This document shows, piece after piece, positions 1 to 11,100 of a stretch of DNA of 64,000 bases; position 1 is the first letter of the stretch; each line of letters starts with the position of its first letter. Source of the stretch: Nemertoderma westbladi (lineage: Eukaryota > Xenacoelomorpha > Nemertodermatida > Nemertodermatidae). The notes under the pieces are model-generated. The model was not told the origin of the DNA, did no database searches, and saw only the letters and a list, made by a program, of their open reading frames with translations. The DNA lies in NCBI GenBank assembly GCA_032718475.1, contig JAUCBJ010007700.1:51063-115062 (forward strand), read 5' to 3'. The position numbers and the translations under genes are program-made.

Positions 1-444
1 TGCACATTCCTTAAATAAAATAAATATTTCTTATTCCTTACAGTCAGTCGGTGAGAAGTCAAAAATTGGACTTCAAGTCCAATTTTAGACTTCAAGTCCA
101 ATTTTGGACTCCGAAGTCCAATATTGGACTTTAGTACAACTCCAAGTGTACACATACAGTATATATCGGTATTTAAATCAAAACTGCATCCCGCATCAGT
201 ACATACATATCATGCATATTACATAATTACAATGCAACATTATTTTAATGATCAAATTAATTATTCTAAGTATTATAAGCAGGGATCGCATACATACAGT
301 CAGACATCAGTAGTTACTTTTTGCGGTAGTGGTATGACTTTGCGGTAGCCTTACTGCCTTAGCCAGTTAGGCAAAATTAAGAGTACTGTAAACTGTAACC
401 TATTATGTTATTGAGTTAATGTTTATTGACTAATTGTTTTGATT

Positions 445-842
445 AGGTTCACTGTGTCAAGTACAATGCACACATCTCCAACCAGACGCTATATAACATG
501 AGTTGATGTTGGAGGTGTCTCATTGGTTCCCCCAAGCTTGACACTAGAACAAAGCCGTCTCCGCTTTGCAGGACATTGCTTTCGCCGTGAGGACCAGCCA
601 GTGCACCTCATGGAGTGAATAAGCATGGTGGACAGCCCATGACTTTCTTGAGACGCATCTTTCTTACTGTCTTAAAGGACACTGGCCTTGAAGATGCGGA
701 TGATTTAACAAATGTCATGGGTGGTATAAGGCTGTAAGGGAGTTGTGGAGGCGCAATTTTGTCAACAAGCCGGCACAGCATTCTTAATAGGGCCTATATA
801 TATAATGCAGCTGCAATGCAGCATGCCGATTGTAGTAGTAGT
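445..842 (+). mobile_element. LINE 3'-end fragment, family A, with (TAG)n tail
   Basis: This stretch matches, on the opposite strand, the 3' end of the LINE at 21717-23492, including the region coding for the post-RT tail with the FAGHCFRR motif, the stop region, the short 3' UTR and a terminal TAGTAGTAG tail. Small deletions break the reading frame. It sits inside the TIR element at 41-1809. A 5'-truncated dead copy. Confidence 0.85.
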
Positions 843-1527
843 TGGTTTGAAAAGCCTGCTTCTGTATGTATAAGCACATGCCCTATGTCTGTATGTGGTA
901 ATAGGTCTGTATGTGGCCGTTTATTGTTTTTACTTAGAAAAGCATTCCTCTGTAACCTGTTCCTTTCCCCCAATTGGTTCATGTTTTATTATGTGAAGAC
1001 CCCAACACGTTAATCAGTTAATCCCCTTTCATTATCCAGCCGTTTTAAAATACCCTTCCTGTTGTATGGAAAAATTAGAAGAGATGGTGGTAGCATCAAC
1101 TTGTAGTATTTCTTTCTGATAGGGCTCCCATAGGCTTAGACGAAATCGTAGCGTAGCTTGTACTGTAGTTAGCCTTAGCAGCAACTGCAGTTGGCAAACC
1201 TGGCATTGCTACCAGTTTCCACCAAATATAATTTGTAATTAAATATTTGTTGGAGCATAATCCAATCTAGTCCTAAAGACTCTAAAGTCCTGGGTACATA
1301 AGGCTGCAAGGTTAGACATAACATGAATGTAAACTAAACAATATACCGTACTAAAAAGTAAAGTACCTAGAATGCTAGAATGTACCATTATTTTCTAAGT
1401 ACAGTACGCTGAAGATACATACAGTATACAGAGAGCTGCAAAGGTAACTTTCCATAACTTAATACCTGTCTGGCTGTCTCTCGTCTGTCATGCTTCATGT
1501 ACCTTTAAGTTTGATTCTCAATGTCAC
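843..1527. other. interior of the TIR element, no gene seen
   Basis: Between the LINE fragment and the right subterminal repeats I see no coding signal, only AT-rich DNA with scattered TACAGTA/TACTGTA words. Short ORFs here are not supported by codon pattern or homology. Confidence 0.5.
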
Positions 1528-2474
1528 GTCCAAAATTGGACTTAAAGTCCAATATTGGACTTTTGTAATAATTCAAAGCCTTATAAAAAAAGTTCCCCCT
1601 GGTGAATTTCAGGTCCCCCTGTTCAAAACTCTTATTTTTTGATATACTTTCGATTAAAAAAATAAAATCCCGCCCGATCCAATTACCCAAGGCCCTGGAA
1701 CAATTGGCTGATATTATTGGACTCACAGAAGTCCAAATTTGGACTTGAACAGGAGTCGAAGTCCAATTTTGGACTCAAGTCCAATTTTTGACTTCTCACC
1801 GACTGACAGTATGTGTTACACTTCTTTCATAATTCTTTGATTTATGTCAGTCTGTATATTGCTAATTGTTGGGTTAAGGATAAGGACAATGGTTGCACTG
1901 CACTCTATAAATCCTCTATAGAATATCGTATCATAATGAAGTTGCTAGCACTGGCATTCTTACCTCACACGGTAGCATAGAATAACCCATTGATATTCAA
2001 AAGAATAGCCCATCGCCCATCTGAGCGCACATACATTTGTCACGTATTTCGATGAAACAGGACTCAAGTAACTGGACATCGCCGCAGAGTTTCGAAAAAC
2101 TAACTTGTGTCCTGCATTTCCTCTTCTGCTCCGCGTTATGCCCCACTTAGATGGATTGTCCAAAATGTTGTACTTGAAAGATGTGAAAAAAGTGAAAAAC
2201 CAATGTCAATGTCATGTCAATCAGTCAATAGGCACAAAGATGGTTCGGTTCGGTTGGGCAGCTGATAGACGTTATGAAGGTTAAAGATGATGACTGGATG
2301 ACGTTTTGGCTCAACTGGCTCAGGCAGGAGTGGGACACGTTCGTGGGACCTCTGCGCAGCATGAAGTGAGCAAAGCCTTAGCTAGCCCTAGCTGATAGGG
2401 GCCCCACCCCATTAACATGTCTTTCATTAGTCAGAGCCAGAGGTCGTTCAACACAATATTCGTCTCCTTAATTT

Positions 2475-2665
2475 GCCTCATTGCGTTCGTTTGTTTTTTT
2501 ACCTAACTTCAGATTATTTCTAATCTTTTGACATACTACATACATACTAAGTTTCGTTTAATTTCATCAAGGAATGACCGAGTTATTACCAATAAAAAAT
2601 TCACAACGACGACAGACAACTCATTAATAGCACCCATATGCTAAGGCTTCGCTCACTTGAACGTG
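2475..2665 (-). repeat. interspersed repeat family R2, copy 1
   Basis: On the minus strand this segment matches 61683-61905: a head with GAAGTGAGCGAAGCC-type wording, then GTTGTCTG, then AACTCGGT, ATTCCTTGATGAAATTAAAC and a tail reaching CAAACGAACGCAA. Two copies in opposite orientation at either end of the window show an interspersed repeat. No TIR or coding capacity was seen, so the class is unknown. Confidence 0.75.
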
Positions 2666-2699
2666 GCTCTCCCCCACATTCAATCCGGTTCGACGCAGT

Positions 2700-4222
2700 T
2701 TGTTGCTCATTGCTGCTTGTTGTGCTTTATTATTTCTCATTGTTGGTCATTGTTGCTCATTGTTGGTCATTGTTGCACGTTGTTGGTCATTGTTGCTTGT
2801 TGGTGCTCGTTAGTTGTACCTTATTATTGCTCGTTGTACTCTATTATTGCTCGTTGTTGCTCATTATTGCTCATTGTTACTCATTGTTGCTCGTTGTTGT
2901 ACTTTATTATTGCTCGTTCAATCGTTGTTCCTCATTGTTGCTCGTTGTTGTACTTTATTATTGCTCATTGTTCCTCGTTGTTGGTCATTGTTGCTTGTTG
3001 GTGCTCATTGTTGCGAGTTAGTTGTACTTTATTATTGCTCGTTGTACTCTATTATTGCTCATTGTTGCTCATTATTGCTCATTGTTACTCATTGTTGCTC
3101 GTTGTTGTACTTTATTATTGCTCGTTCAATCGTTGTTCCTCATTGTTGCTCGTTGTTTCTCGATGTTGAACTTTATTATTGCTCATTGTTGGTCAATATT
3201 ACTCGTTGTTGCTCATTCAGTCGTTGTTGCCCATTGTTGCTCGTTGTTGTACTTTATTATTGCTCATTGTTGCTCAATATATCTCGTTGTTGCTCAATAT
3301 AACTCGTTGTTGCTCGTTCAGTCGTTGTTGCTCATTATTGCTCGTTGTTTCTCGTTGTTGCTCATTGTTGCTCGTTGTCTGGTTGTTGTTCTTTATTATT
3401 GCTCATTGTTGCTCAGTGTTTCTCATTGTTGCTCAATGTTACTCGTTGTTATACTTTATTATTGCTCAATGTTACTCGTTGTTACTCATTGTCATTGTTG
3501 CTCATTGTTACTCGTTGTTCCTCATGTCCTAATTATGGGTCGTTGTTTCTCGATGTTGTACTTTATTATTGCTCATTGTTGCTCGTTGTTTCTCAATGTT
3601 GCTCGTTGTCGTACTTTATTATTGCTCGTTCAGTCGTTGTTCCTCATTGCTGCTCGCTGTTTCTCGTTGTTGCTCGTTGTTGCTCAATATTACTCATTGT
3701 TACTCGTTGTTGCTCGTTGTTGTACTTTATTATTGCTCGTTCAGTCGTTGTTCCTCATTGTTGCTCGCTGTTTCTCGTTGTTGCTCATTGTTGTACTTTA
3801 TTATTACTCATTGTTGCTCGGTGTTTCTCAATGTTACTCGTTGTTGCTCATTGTTGCTCGTTCAGTCGTTGTTCATCATTATTGCTCATTGTTGTTCGTT
3901 GTTTCTCGCTGTTGCCCATTGTTGCTCGTTGTTATACTTTATTATTGCTCATTTTTGCTCGTTGTTGCTCATTGTTTCTCATTGTTGCTCAATGTTACTC
4001 GTAGTAGTCGTAGTTGCTCATTGTTACTCATTGTTGCTCATTGTCTGATTGTTGCTCGTTCAGTTGTTGTTCCTCATTATTGCTCGTTGTTGTACTTTAT
4101 TATTGCTCAATGTTACTCGTTGTTGCTCGTTGTTTACTCATTGTTGCTCGTTGTTTTGTTACTCATTGTTCATTTGTTGCTCGTTGTTGCTTATTGTTGG
4201 TCATTGTTGCTCGTTGTGCATT
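2700..4222. repeat. 1.5-kb degenerate minisatellite built from TTGTTGCTC
   Basis: The array consists of words such as TTGTTGCTCATTG, TTGTTGCTCGTTG and TACTTTATTATTGCTC. It has a basic period near 12-15 bp and longer units of about 100-200 bp that recur imperfectly: the block with GTTCAATCGTTGTTCCTC recurs, as does GTTCAGTCGTTG. All three plus-strand frames stay open for hundreds of bases because the repeat contains few stop words. The predicted peptides (Leu/Cys/Ser/Ile/Val-rich) are best read as by-products of repeat composition and not as genes. Confidence 0.9.
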
Positions 4223-4639
4223 TTTGCACCTATCCAATTAAGCTAAGAAGCTCCCTTATCTCTGCATCTTGCAATGTCCTGTCAAGGTTAGGCAGGTAAG
4301 AGGTCATAACTGTCATAAGCAGATAAGGGCAGAAGGAGGATGGGGCTGGGAGACGAGGTTATAAGAGACATTATATAAGGATATTTAATTTAATTTATTT
4401 AATTTAATATATGAGAAATGAGGGCAGTATTGGTTGACAGAAGGAGATACGCAATGCGTATCCCATTGCGCCTCATAATAGCCTCTCGTCAACAAGTCAA
4501 CCCCATCGACTAGCGGCACTGGCTGTTTCAGCTGACGGGGCTCTGTCGAAAAACGCGTCCCTGATGCAGTAAGGGCCCTCTTTTGAGGAGCAATATTATT
4601 ATTGTCGCGGAACTGCTTCTACTCTCTGTGAGAAATGAG

Positions 4640-5062
4640 AAATATTTAATTTATTTAAGGAGTATGCAGATTTTGGAATGAAATTGTATACCTAAATAAG
4701 AAACCCATGTCAAAAAGTTCTTATTTAAGGACTTTTAGTATTTGTGTACAATTTCGATGTCTTAAATAAGGTAAATTTAAAAAATCCCTCTTATTTAGGA
4801 ACTGGTCGTATTTTTGATGCAATTTTAAAACGCTTGTAGAAAAAAAAACCGGACGGTGAAATGTTTTCTGGTTTTTTGCATTATGTTCAAGAAAGAACCA
4901 ACTTTTATATTGTGAAATAAAATTATGCGGTATTTTTTACTGAAACAAGATCTTGCATATTATGTCGAAAAAATATCCAAAAAAGGCCCAAAAACCCCTA
5001 AATAAGAGCCATTTTCCTTAAATAAGAACCCACTTTTGGAGCTTATTTAAGGGTATGTTCCC
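4640..5062. repeat. cluster of TTAAATAAG / CTTATTTAA words, possible TIR element
   Basis: At least eight copies of a CTTAAATAAG-like word in both orientations lie in about 400 bp, denser toward the two edges. The right edge reads GAGCTTATTTAAGGGTATG. This looks like subterminal repeats of a small DNA element, but I could not fix its ends or a target duplication. Confidence 0.4.
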
Positions 5063-5853
5063 TACTGACAGATACCGTACTGGTAGACTGGTATATGCCC
5101 TATGGTATAGGCATAAACAAATCTAAAGAATCACATGCTTCAAAGGTTGAAATGGAAATAAACGTAACAATATTTGACAACGTCAGAACGTTAACATCAC
5201 CAAACTGCCAAAAGGCAGCAAGAAGGCAAGGGGGCATTACCATTAACGTTTGAGAAACGGCGTTACGGAAGAAAAATAGTGTCAAAATTTAGAAAGACTG
5301 AGAAAACCAAAACGCGTGTTAACAGGTTAAGGGATTCAACAAATTGTTTCTAGTAGGCCCTAATCAGCTAATGAAAAACGGGATGAAATTATTTTCATTA
5401 TATGTCTGTTCTGTATGTAGGTAGGTACTGATGTAGGAATGGAAAGATAGATATACTGACTGACTGAACTGATATAGAGTGAAGGATGATTTAGATTGCT
5501 GGGCAATTGTATCAGCATTACACAGTCTGACAGTTACAATCTTTAACTACTAAACTGTTATTGGTACAAACAACAATCAACCACCTCCCCAAGCAGCGCC
5601 AGAGATACTAGCAAAAATGTCAAAAAAGCAAAAAAACTATCACCAGTCAGTCTGTGTTTGTGTTATTCACTCTCATTCTCACCTCATTTATTAGGATATA
5701 TTGCTGTATTGGTTAGAACTTAGAATATGCCACTACTGGCATAAGCAGATAAGTATAACCAGGTAACCTTTGTATTTTTTCTAGGCCTAACATTAACATT
5801 TCAGGATCTAAGGAATGACCATACTGCCATAGAAGGACTTAATGACGCAGAAC
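5063..5853. other. intergenic, no gene seen
   Basis: AT-rich sequence with scattered CAGTCTGAC/TACTGTA words. No ORF with recognisable similarity or splice-framed exon is visible. Confidence 0.5.
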
Positions 5854-5861
5854 CATATAAT

Positions 5862-6784
5862 CCAGGTTGGAATTCATGCTGCAAAACTCAGACGCGTACC
5901 TGCGCGAATGACCGCAAACCAGATGCGCGTTGCGCGTTTGGGTGAGACAGGTGCGCGTTCGGGTGAGACAGGTGCGCGTTGCGCCTCAGCGCGCAGCTCT
6001 GCCTCTGACAGTCTGATGCGCACCACAAATTAATTGAAATCACGAAAATACACAAAAAAAATTTCGCTCGCTTCGCTCGCGTTAGTTTCTCATTTCCAAT
6101 TCTTCAAACAGTCAAATCACTTCACCATACAGCCATAATACTGTAATACCGGCAACCGGAGCTGAATTTGTCTATTTATTTTAACTACAGTGTACTCTAT
6201 TGTTGTATTGCTGTATTGTTATTAGGTCTATGTTATGCCGATGTTACGTTAGTAAACAGGTAAAGTCAGAAAGTAACAATGTATTAATTATATTATAAGT
6301 ATGACTTAATTATAAGCCAACTGTATGTTTAAGCCCAATTGTTAGGTAGGCCTATACAAAGTATTACTGACAGACTGGTACCTATTTCAATATTCGTTTT
6401 TTTGAAATTACATGTTTTGTTTGTAATCTAAAATAATATTTTCTGTTATAAAAGCAGTGAGCCCGATGGGCCACCATAGTAGTGGATTAAAAAAATATTT
6501 TTTAATATTAACAATTTTGATGTTGCAAAAATTACATTTATTATGTAAGCCTAGATTCAACGTACAGACAGACAGACGTAAAGATAAGCTTAAAACGCTC
6601 AAACTTGTAAAATAGGAATGTAAAATTGTTCTTATGAACTGTGCGATTTTTTGAGATATGCATGACATGAGCTGCGCGATTTTGTTTGGATTATGATGAG
6701 GTGCGCGACGAGCCAATTTCAGGTGCGCGGTGATTTCAAAACAACAAAGCGTACCTGCGCGCTCATGCATGAATTCCAACCTGG
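5862..6784. mobile_element. hAT-type MITE with perfect 8-bp target duplication
   Basis: The ends are exact inverted repeats of about 18 bp: CCAGGTTGGAATTCATGC at the left, and its complement ending CCAACCTGG at the right. They are flanked immediately by identical 8-bp direct repeats CATATAAT (5854-5861 and 6785-6792). An 8-bp duplication is the hallmark of hAT transposons. The interior is 923 bp with no transposase; it has a small GC-rich tandem block with GTGAGACAGGTGCGCG twice (about 5941-5985), and GTGCGCG/GCGCACC words near both ends. Non-autonomous. Confidence 0.85.
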
Positions 6785-6792
6785 CATATAAT

Positions 6793-8130
6793 CCATATTC
6801 AATGAGTTAGTTAAGTTGCCAAATATGGCAACAACGGCTTTATATAGTTGCCAAATCAGGCAATCAGAAATGTTGCTAGATTTTGTTTGGTTGCCAAATA
6901 TGGCAATCACAATCATTGCCAGATTTGGCCATTGTACCTAACTGTACTGCAGTACTGGTACACTACACGTACGGTACAGCCTGACAGCGGTAGGCTACCT
7001 ACAGTCAGACAGTGACACACCTCTACCACAGTCTGAGACTGACAGTTAGACAGTTAGTGAGTGAGTTAGGTACTGTAGGGAATTTTTAGCCGTCAGTGTC
7101 AGGCCGTCTGTCAGTGATAAATTAATTACTTAAATTTTAAATTGAAAATTCGTAAATCTATAAATTATGAAATTAATTAGACCTAGTACAGCAGTATATA
7201 TATATAATATAATGTGTGTATAACATAACATTATATGTATAGTTGTTTGTTTACTGGTTTATTGATTGATACTAGCCATTGTTTTTTGTGCTATAATTTG
7301 ATCAAAATATATTATATATATTAGCGGTCTGCCGGTTTACCAGTATACTGAATAAAAAAACAGTACAGCAGTATGATTGATTATGAGCGATTGGCGAACG
7401 AGAAGATAACCATACAGCCATAGGCTGATAGGCCTACTTTATTTTTTTTTAAATAAATAATTAAATTTTTAAAATTTTTAAAAAACTCCGGCTCCGGCCA
7501 AATTGTCCAACTCCGGCTCCGGCCAAATCCCAACTCCGATCGAGCCCTAGTTGGCTGGTTGGGATAGGATAGGCATAGCTGCATAAAGCAGCATAGCGTT
7601 TACCCCCTTCTTTTTAATTTGTTTCGTTTTATTTCCTTCGTTTTAATTTAACCGAGGTACGTTTTGCCGTTTTGATCTGTCAGTCTGTAACCAAACCAGT
7701 TGCCAGTACAAGTACGGTACAGTTTGTAATATATGATTATGATGATATATAAATGCGGTAATAAAACATAATACAGTATTAGTCAGCTACGTATTTTTAA
7801 TTGATTCTGGCTCTAGATCTAGACCTATGTCAGTATTTTATTCATATATATATATTTGCACCTTTTAGGCCTACCAGTAACTGCATTACCCATCAACCCC
7901 TACAGCCCTACACCCTAAACAGATTGAAATAGCTTACTGTATTAGGCCTACCTATCGGTACTGCTGTACTGCGCTACTGCCCTACTGGTTGTGTGATTAT
8001 AATAATAATATACATTAAAAAACGCGATTTGCATTTTGCAGTGGCAACATTTATTTTAATGATACGCGACCATTATTTGTACTGGTATATACATCATTTA
8101 CTATTCAATAGAGGAATATTATAATTTGCA
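6793..8130. other. intergenic and upstream region of the SR-like gene
   Basis: It starts with a short cluster of TTGCCAAATATGGCAA-like words (6815-6930), then AT-rich DNA with TATATA runs. No gene is recognised. The last few hundred bases precede the ATG at 8131 and must hold the 5' UTR/promoter of that gene, but no clear TATA or initiator can be assigned. Confidence 0.45.
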
Positions 8131-11100
8131 ATGAGTAATAGAAGATACAACAGGTCTCGTAGTCCAAGACGTTCTCCGGACCCGTACGATATAGTAGCGG
8201 AATCGAGACAACACAAAGATTACACGAATAATTCTCGCAGACTCAGGGAACATTCAGACTCACCATTGACTGGCTATCGCAATACCTATTACCAAACTGA
8301 AACTGACCCATCTCAGGATATTCTCGAACAACCAGGCTGTTCCAATGAATGGGGTAGCCCTTCTAGAAACTATAAACCAAAACGTAATAAACATTCGTTT
8401 CCTATTCCTGTGCCGGGAGTTAATGACAAAGAAATGTTTGAAGAATTCTGGAAACAGTTCCGGGATGATGATAACCTTTTATCGTTATATTTAAGCCGCG
8501 AACATTCGTCGTGCTTTGCCTCGCATATGGAATTCAATGAATATATTTTGAGTTATCGAATGTTCGCTGATCGCATGTTGGTTGACCTGCGTCCCGAACT
8601 ATATGATACTGTTTACGATTGTTCGCTGGCCCCATCGCTTGATCCCACGTACGATTTCGAGCACAAATCTCCGGATATTTTCGATGAATTCCTCCGCCAC
8701 CAGGAGCAAGTGGACCACGACCGACTTAGCCGACACAATCGATATTCGCATTTAGACGACAGCGGTTTGCGCGAGTCGATTCCACGGGACACGAGTTTTA
8801 GTTTGACTCCAAGTGAAGACGAATCGAAAGCTCGCGAACATTTTAAGTATGGGAATGAATCGTTTCAACACGTTACTAGAGGGATACGTCGCAGAAGAAG
8901 TCATGAACCATACCATTCCGAACCCCAAACTCGTTATGGTGGACTGGACTCGCGTGGGAGCAGCTATCGCGCCAGTAAATCACGCGATGCAAAACGCAAA
9001 AGTGATAATAATTCTCATCATCATAAGTCACGTGATCACGAACATAGTGATAAATCACGTGAAAACAAGCACGGTAGTGATAAATCTCGTATTTACAAGC
9101 ATGGTGATAAATCACGTGATAACAAGCACGGTAGTGGTAAGTCTAGTGATAACAAGCATGGTGATAAATCACGTAATAACAAGCACGGTAGTGGTAAATC
9201 ATATGTTAGAGCTCAAATATGTGATACGGAAGATAAACCAAGACATAATAATACAAGAAGACGTGAATCACACCGGGTTGATCAGAAATCACATGTTTCA
9301 AAAGAGATTGATCAGAAACCATGTGATTCAAAGCAGGATGATGATACATCAACATCACATGATTCAAAGAAAGCTAATATTGCATTACCTGATTCGCAGA
9401 AAGCTGATGATACATCACGTGATTCGCAGAAGGCTGATGATACATCACGTGATTCGCAGAGAGGTGATGATACATTACGTGATTTGCAGAAAGCTGATGA
9501 TACATCACGTGATTCGCAGAAAGCTGATGATACATCACGTGATTCGCAGAAAGCTAGTGATACATCACGTGATTCGCAGAGAGGTGATGATACATCACGT
9601 GATTTGCAGAAGGCTGATGATACATCACGTGATTCGCAGAAGGCTGATGATACATCACGTGATTCGCAGAGAGGTGATGATACATCACGTGATTTGCAGA
9701 AGGCTGATGATACATCACGTGATTCGCAGAAAGCTGATGATACATCACGTGATTCGCAGAAAGCTGATGATACATCACGTGATTTGCAGAGAGCTGATGA
9801 TACATCACGTGATTCGCAGAAAGCTGATGATACATCACGTGATTTGCAGAGAGGTGATGATACATCACGTGATTTGCAGAGAGCTGATGATACATCACGT
9901 GATTCGCAGAAAGCTGATGATACATCACGTGATTTGCAGAGAGGTGATGATACATCACGTTATTTGCAGAAGGCTGATGATACATCACGTGATTCGCAGA
10001 AAGCTGATGATACATCACGTGATTCGCAGAGAGCTGATGATACATCACGTGATTCGCAGAGAGCTGATGATACATCACGTGATTCGAGGAAACCTGATGA
10101 TACATCAGGCGAATCCAGAGAAGCCGATACAGCATGTCCATCAAAACATGGTTTCGAGATTCAACAAGAAACGTCACATGAGGCTGAAAGCAATAAAAAC
10201 GAAGAGTCGAGTGAGGACAAACATGATAGTGATATTGGACAAGATGATGTCATACACATATCAGATTGTAGGAAACCAGTTGATGTGATTCTCATCAATG
10301 ATGATAACAATCAAGAAGATGGTAGTATATCTCATAATAGCACGGAATCTGTAGTAAAAGTTGATGAAAGTAATGGCAACAAATGTGATAGTGATTATCT
10401 TGATCAAAATAAACTCATTGCCCTTTCAGACTCTAAGGAATCTACTAATGATACTGGATGTTTAAAAGAGGGTGTTAGTGCTTCTGATGACATTGCCGTG
10501 AATGCCGAGAAGGTTTCGCCTTCCCATGCTGAACCGACGGTTACCACTGCCGATGGCGTTGCCCCGAGTCAGTTCGCATCAGACGATGTTATCGAATCTT
10601 CGGAGTTCGTAATGGATTCCACTAAAACCCCCAATTCCAATACCGTAACCCCAACTCTAGCTAAAGATGAATCAGCAAAGAATTCTCAAACTCAAGATAA
10701 AAACTTAACTCTTTATTCTGTAGATAATAATTGTAGGTCTGTCGATGTACAAAGTGAAAGCTGTGCTGTTGAGAGTGCGAGTGTTTCTGAGGAGAAATCC
10801 AAACCGAAACAAGATGAAATACCCGCAAATTCTACTTCCAGTAAGTCGGATAAAATGAGTAGTTCTAAACCGGTATCAGAGAAATCATCTGCGGAGGGGA
10901 AAAAACGGTCTGTGAACGGTAGTAGAAAACTGAACAAGAGTTCCCGAGATAATCCGCGGTCCTCCATAAGCGCTGGGAAACTTCGGTTGAGACACCCGCG
11001 ACCTCGCTCGCGCGATGAGGATAGACACGGCAAGTCTCGGAATAAACTTAGATCTAGTGATAGAGACTTTCTGTCCGGGTCTCCAGATATTACGCCTTCA

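Larger units (their letters stand above)
41..1809. mobile_element. TA-flanked TIR DNA element (Tc1/mariner-like, non-autonomous)
   Basis: The left end begins CAGTCAGTCGGTGAG and the right end, read on the other strand, begins CTGTCAGTCGGTGAG; the match continues to about 33 bp. Both ends abut a TA dinucleotide (39-40 and 1810-1811), the target duplication expected of Tc1/mariner-type elements. Inside each end lie subterminal repeats built from TTGGACTT and its complement AAGTCCAA (64-132 and 1528-1790). No transposase ORF is visible, so the copy is non-autonomous. It carries a LINE 3' fragment at about 445-842. Superfamily is inferred only from the TA duplication and TIR style. Confidence 0.68.

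Noticed and set aside
2638-4299. Long plus-strand ORFs in the TTGTTGCTC array as a membrane protein family
   Set aside because: Open frames follow from the repeat lacking stop words; all three frames are open and the peptides are compositionally trivial.
6062-6083. TTCGCTCGCTTCGCTCGC as a promoter element
   Set aside because: The same GAAGTGAGCGAAGC wording recurs in dispersed repeats (2365, 2647, 25014, 25707, 61690), so it is repeat-derived.
9391-10110. CRISPR-like regular repeats
   Set aside because: Units are contiguous 30-bp coding repeats without spacers, in a eukaryotic gene. The same holds for the arrays at 21345, 23493 and 60718.
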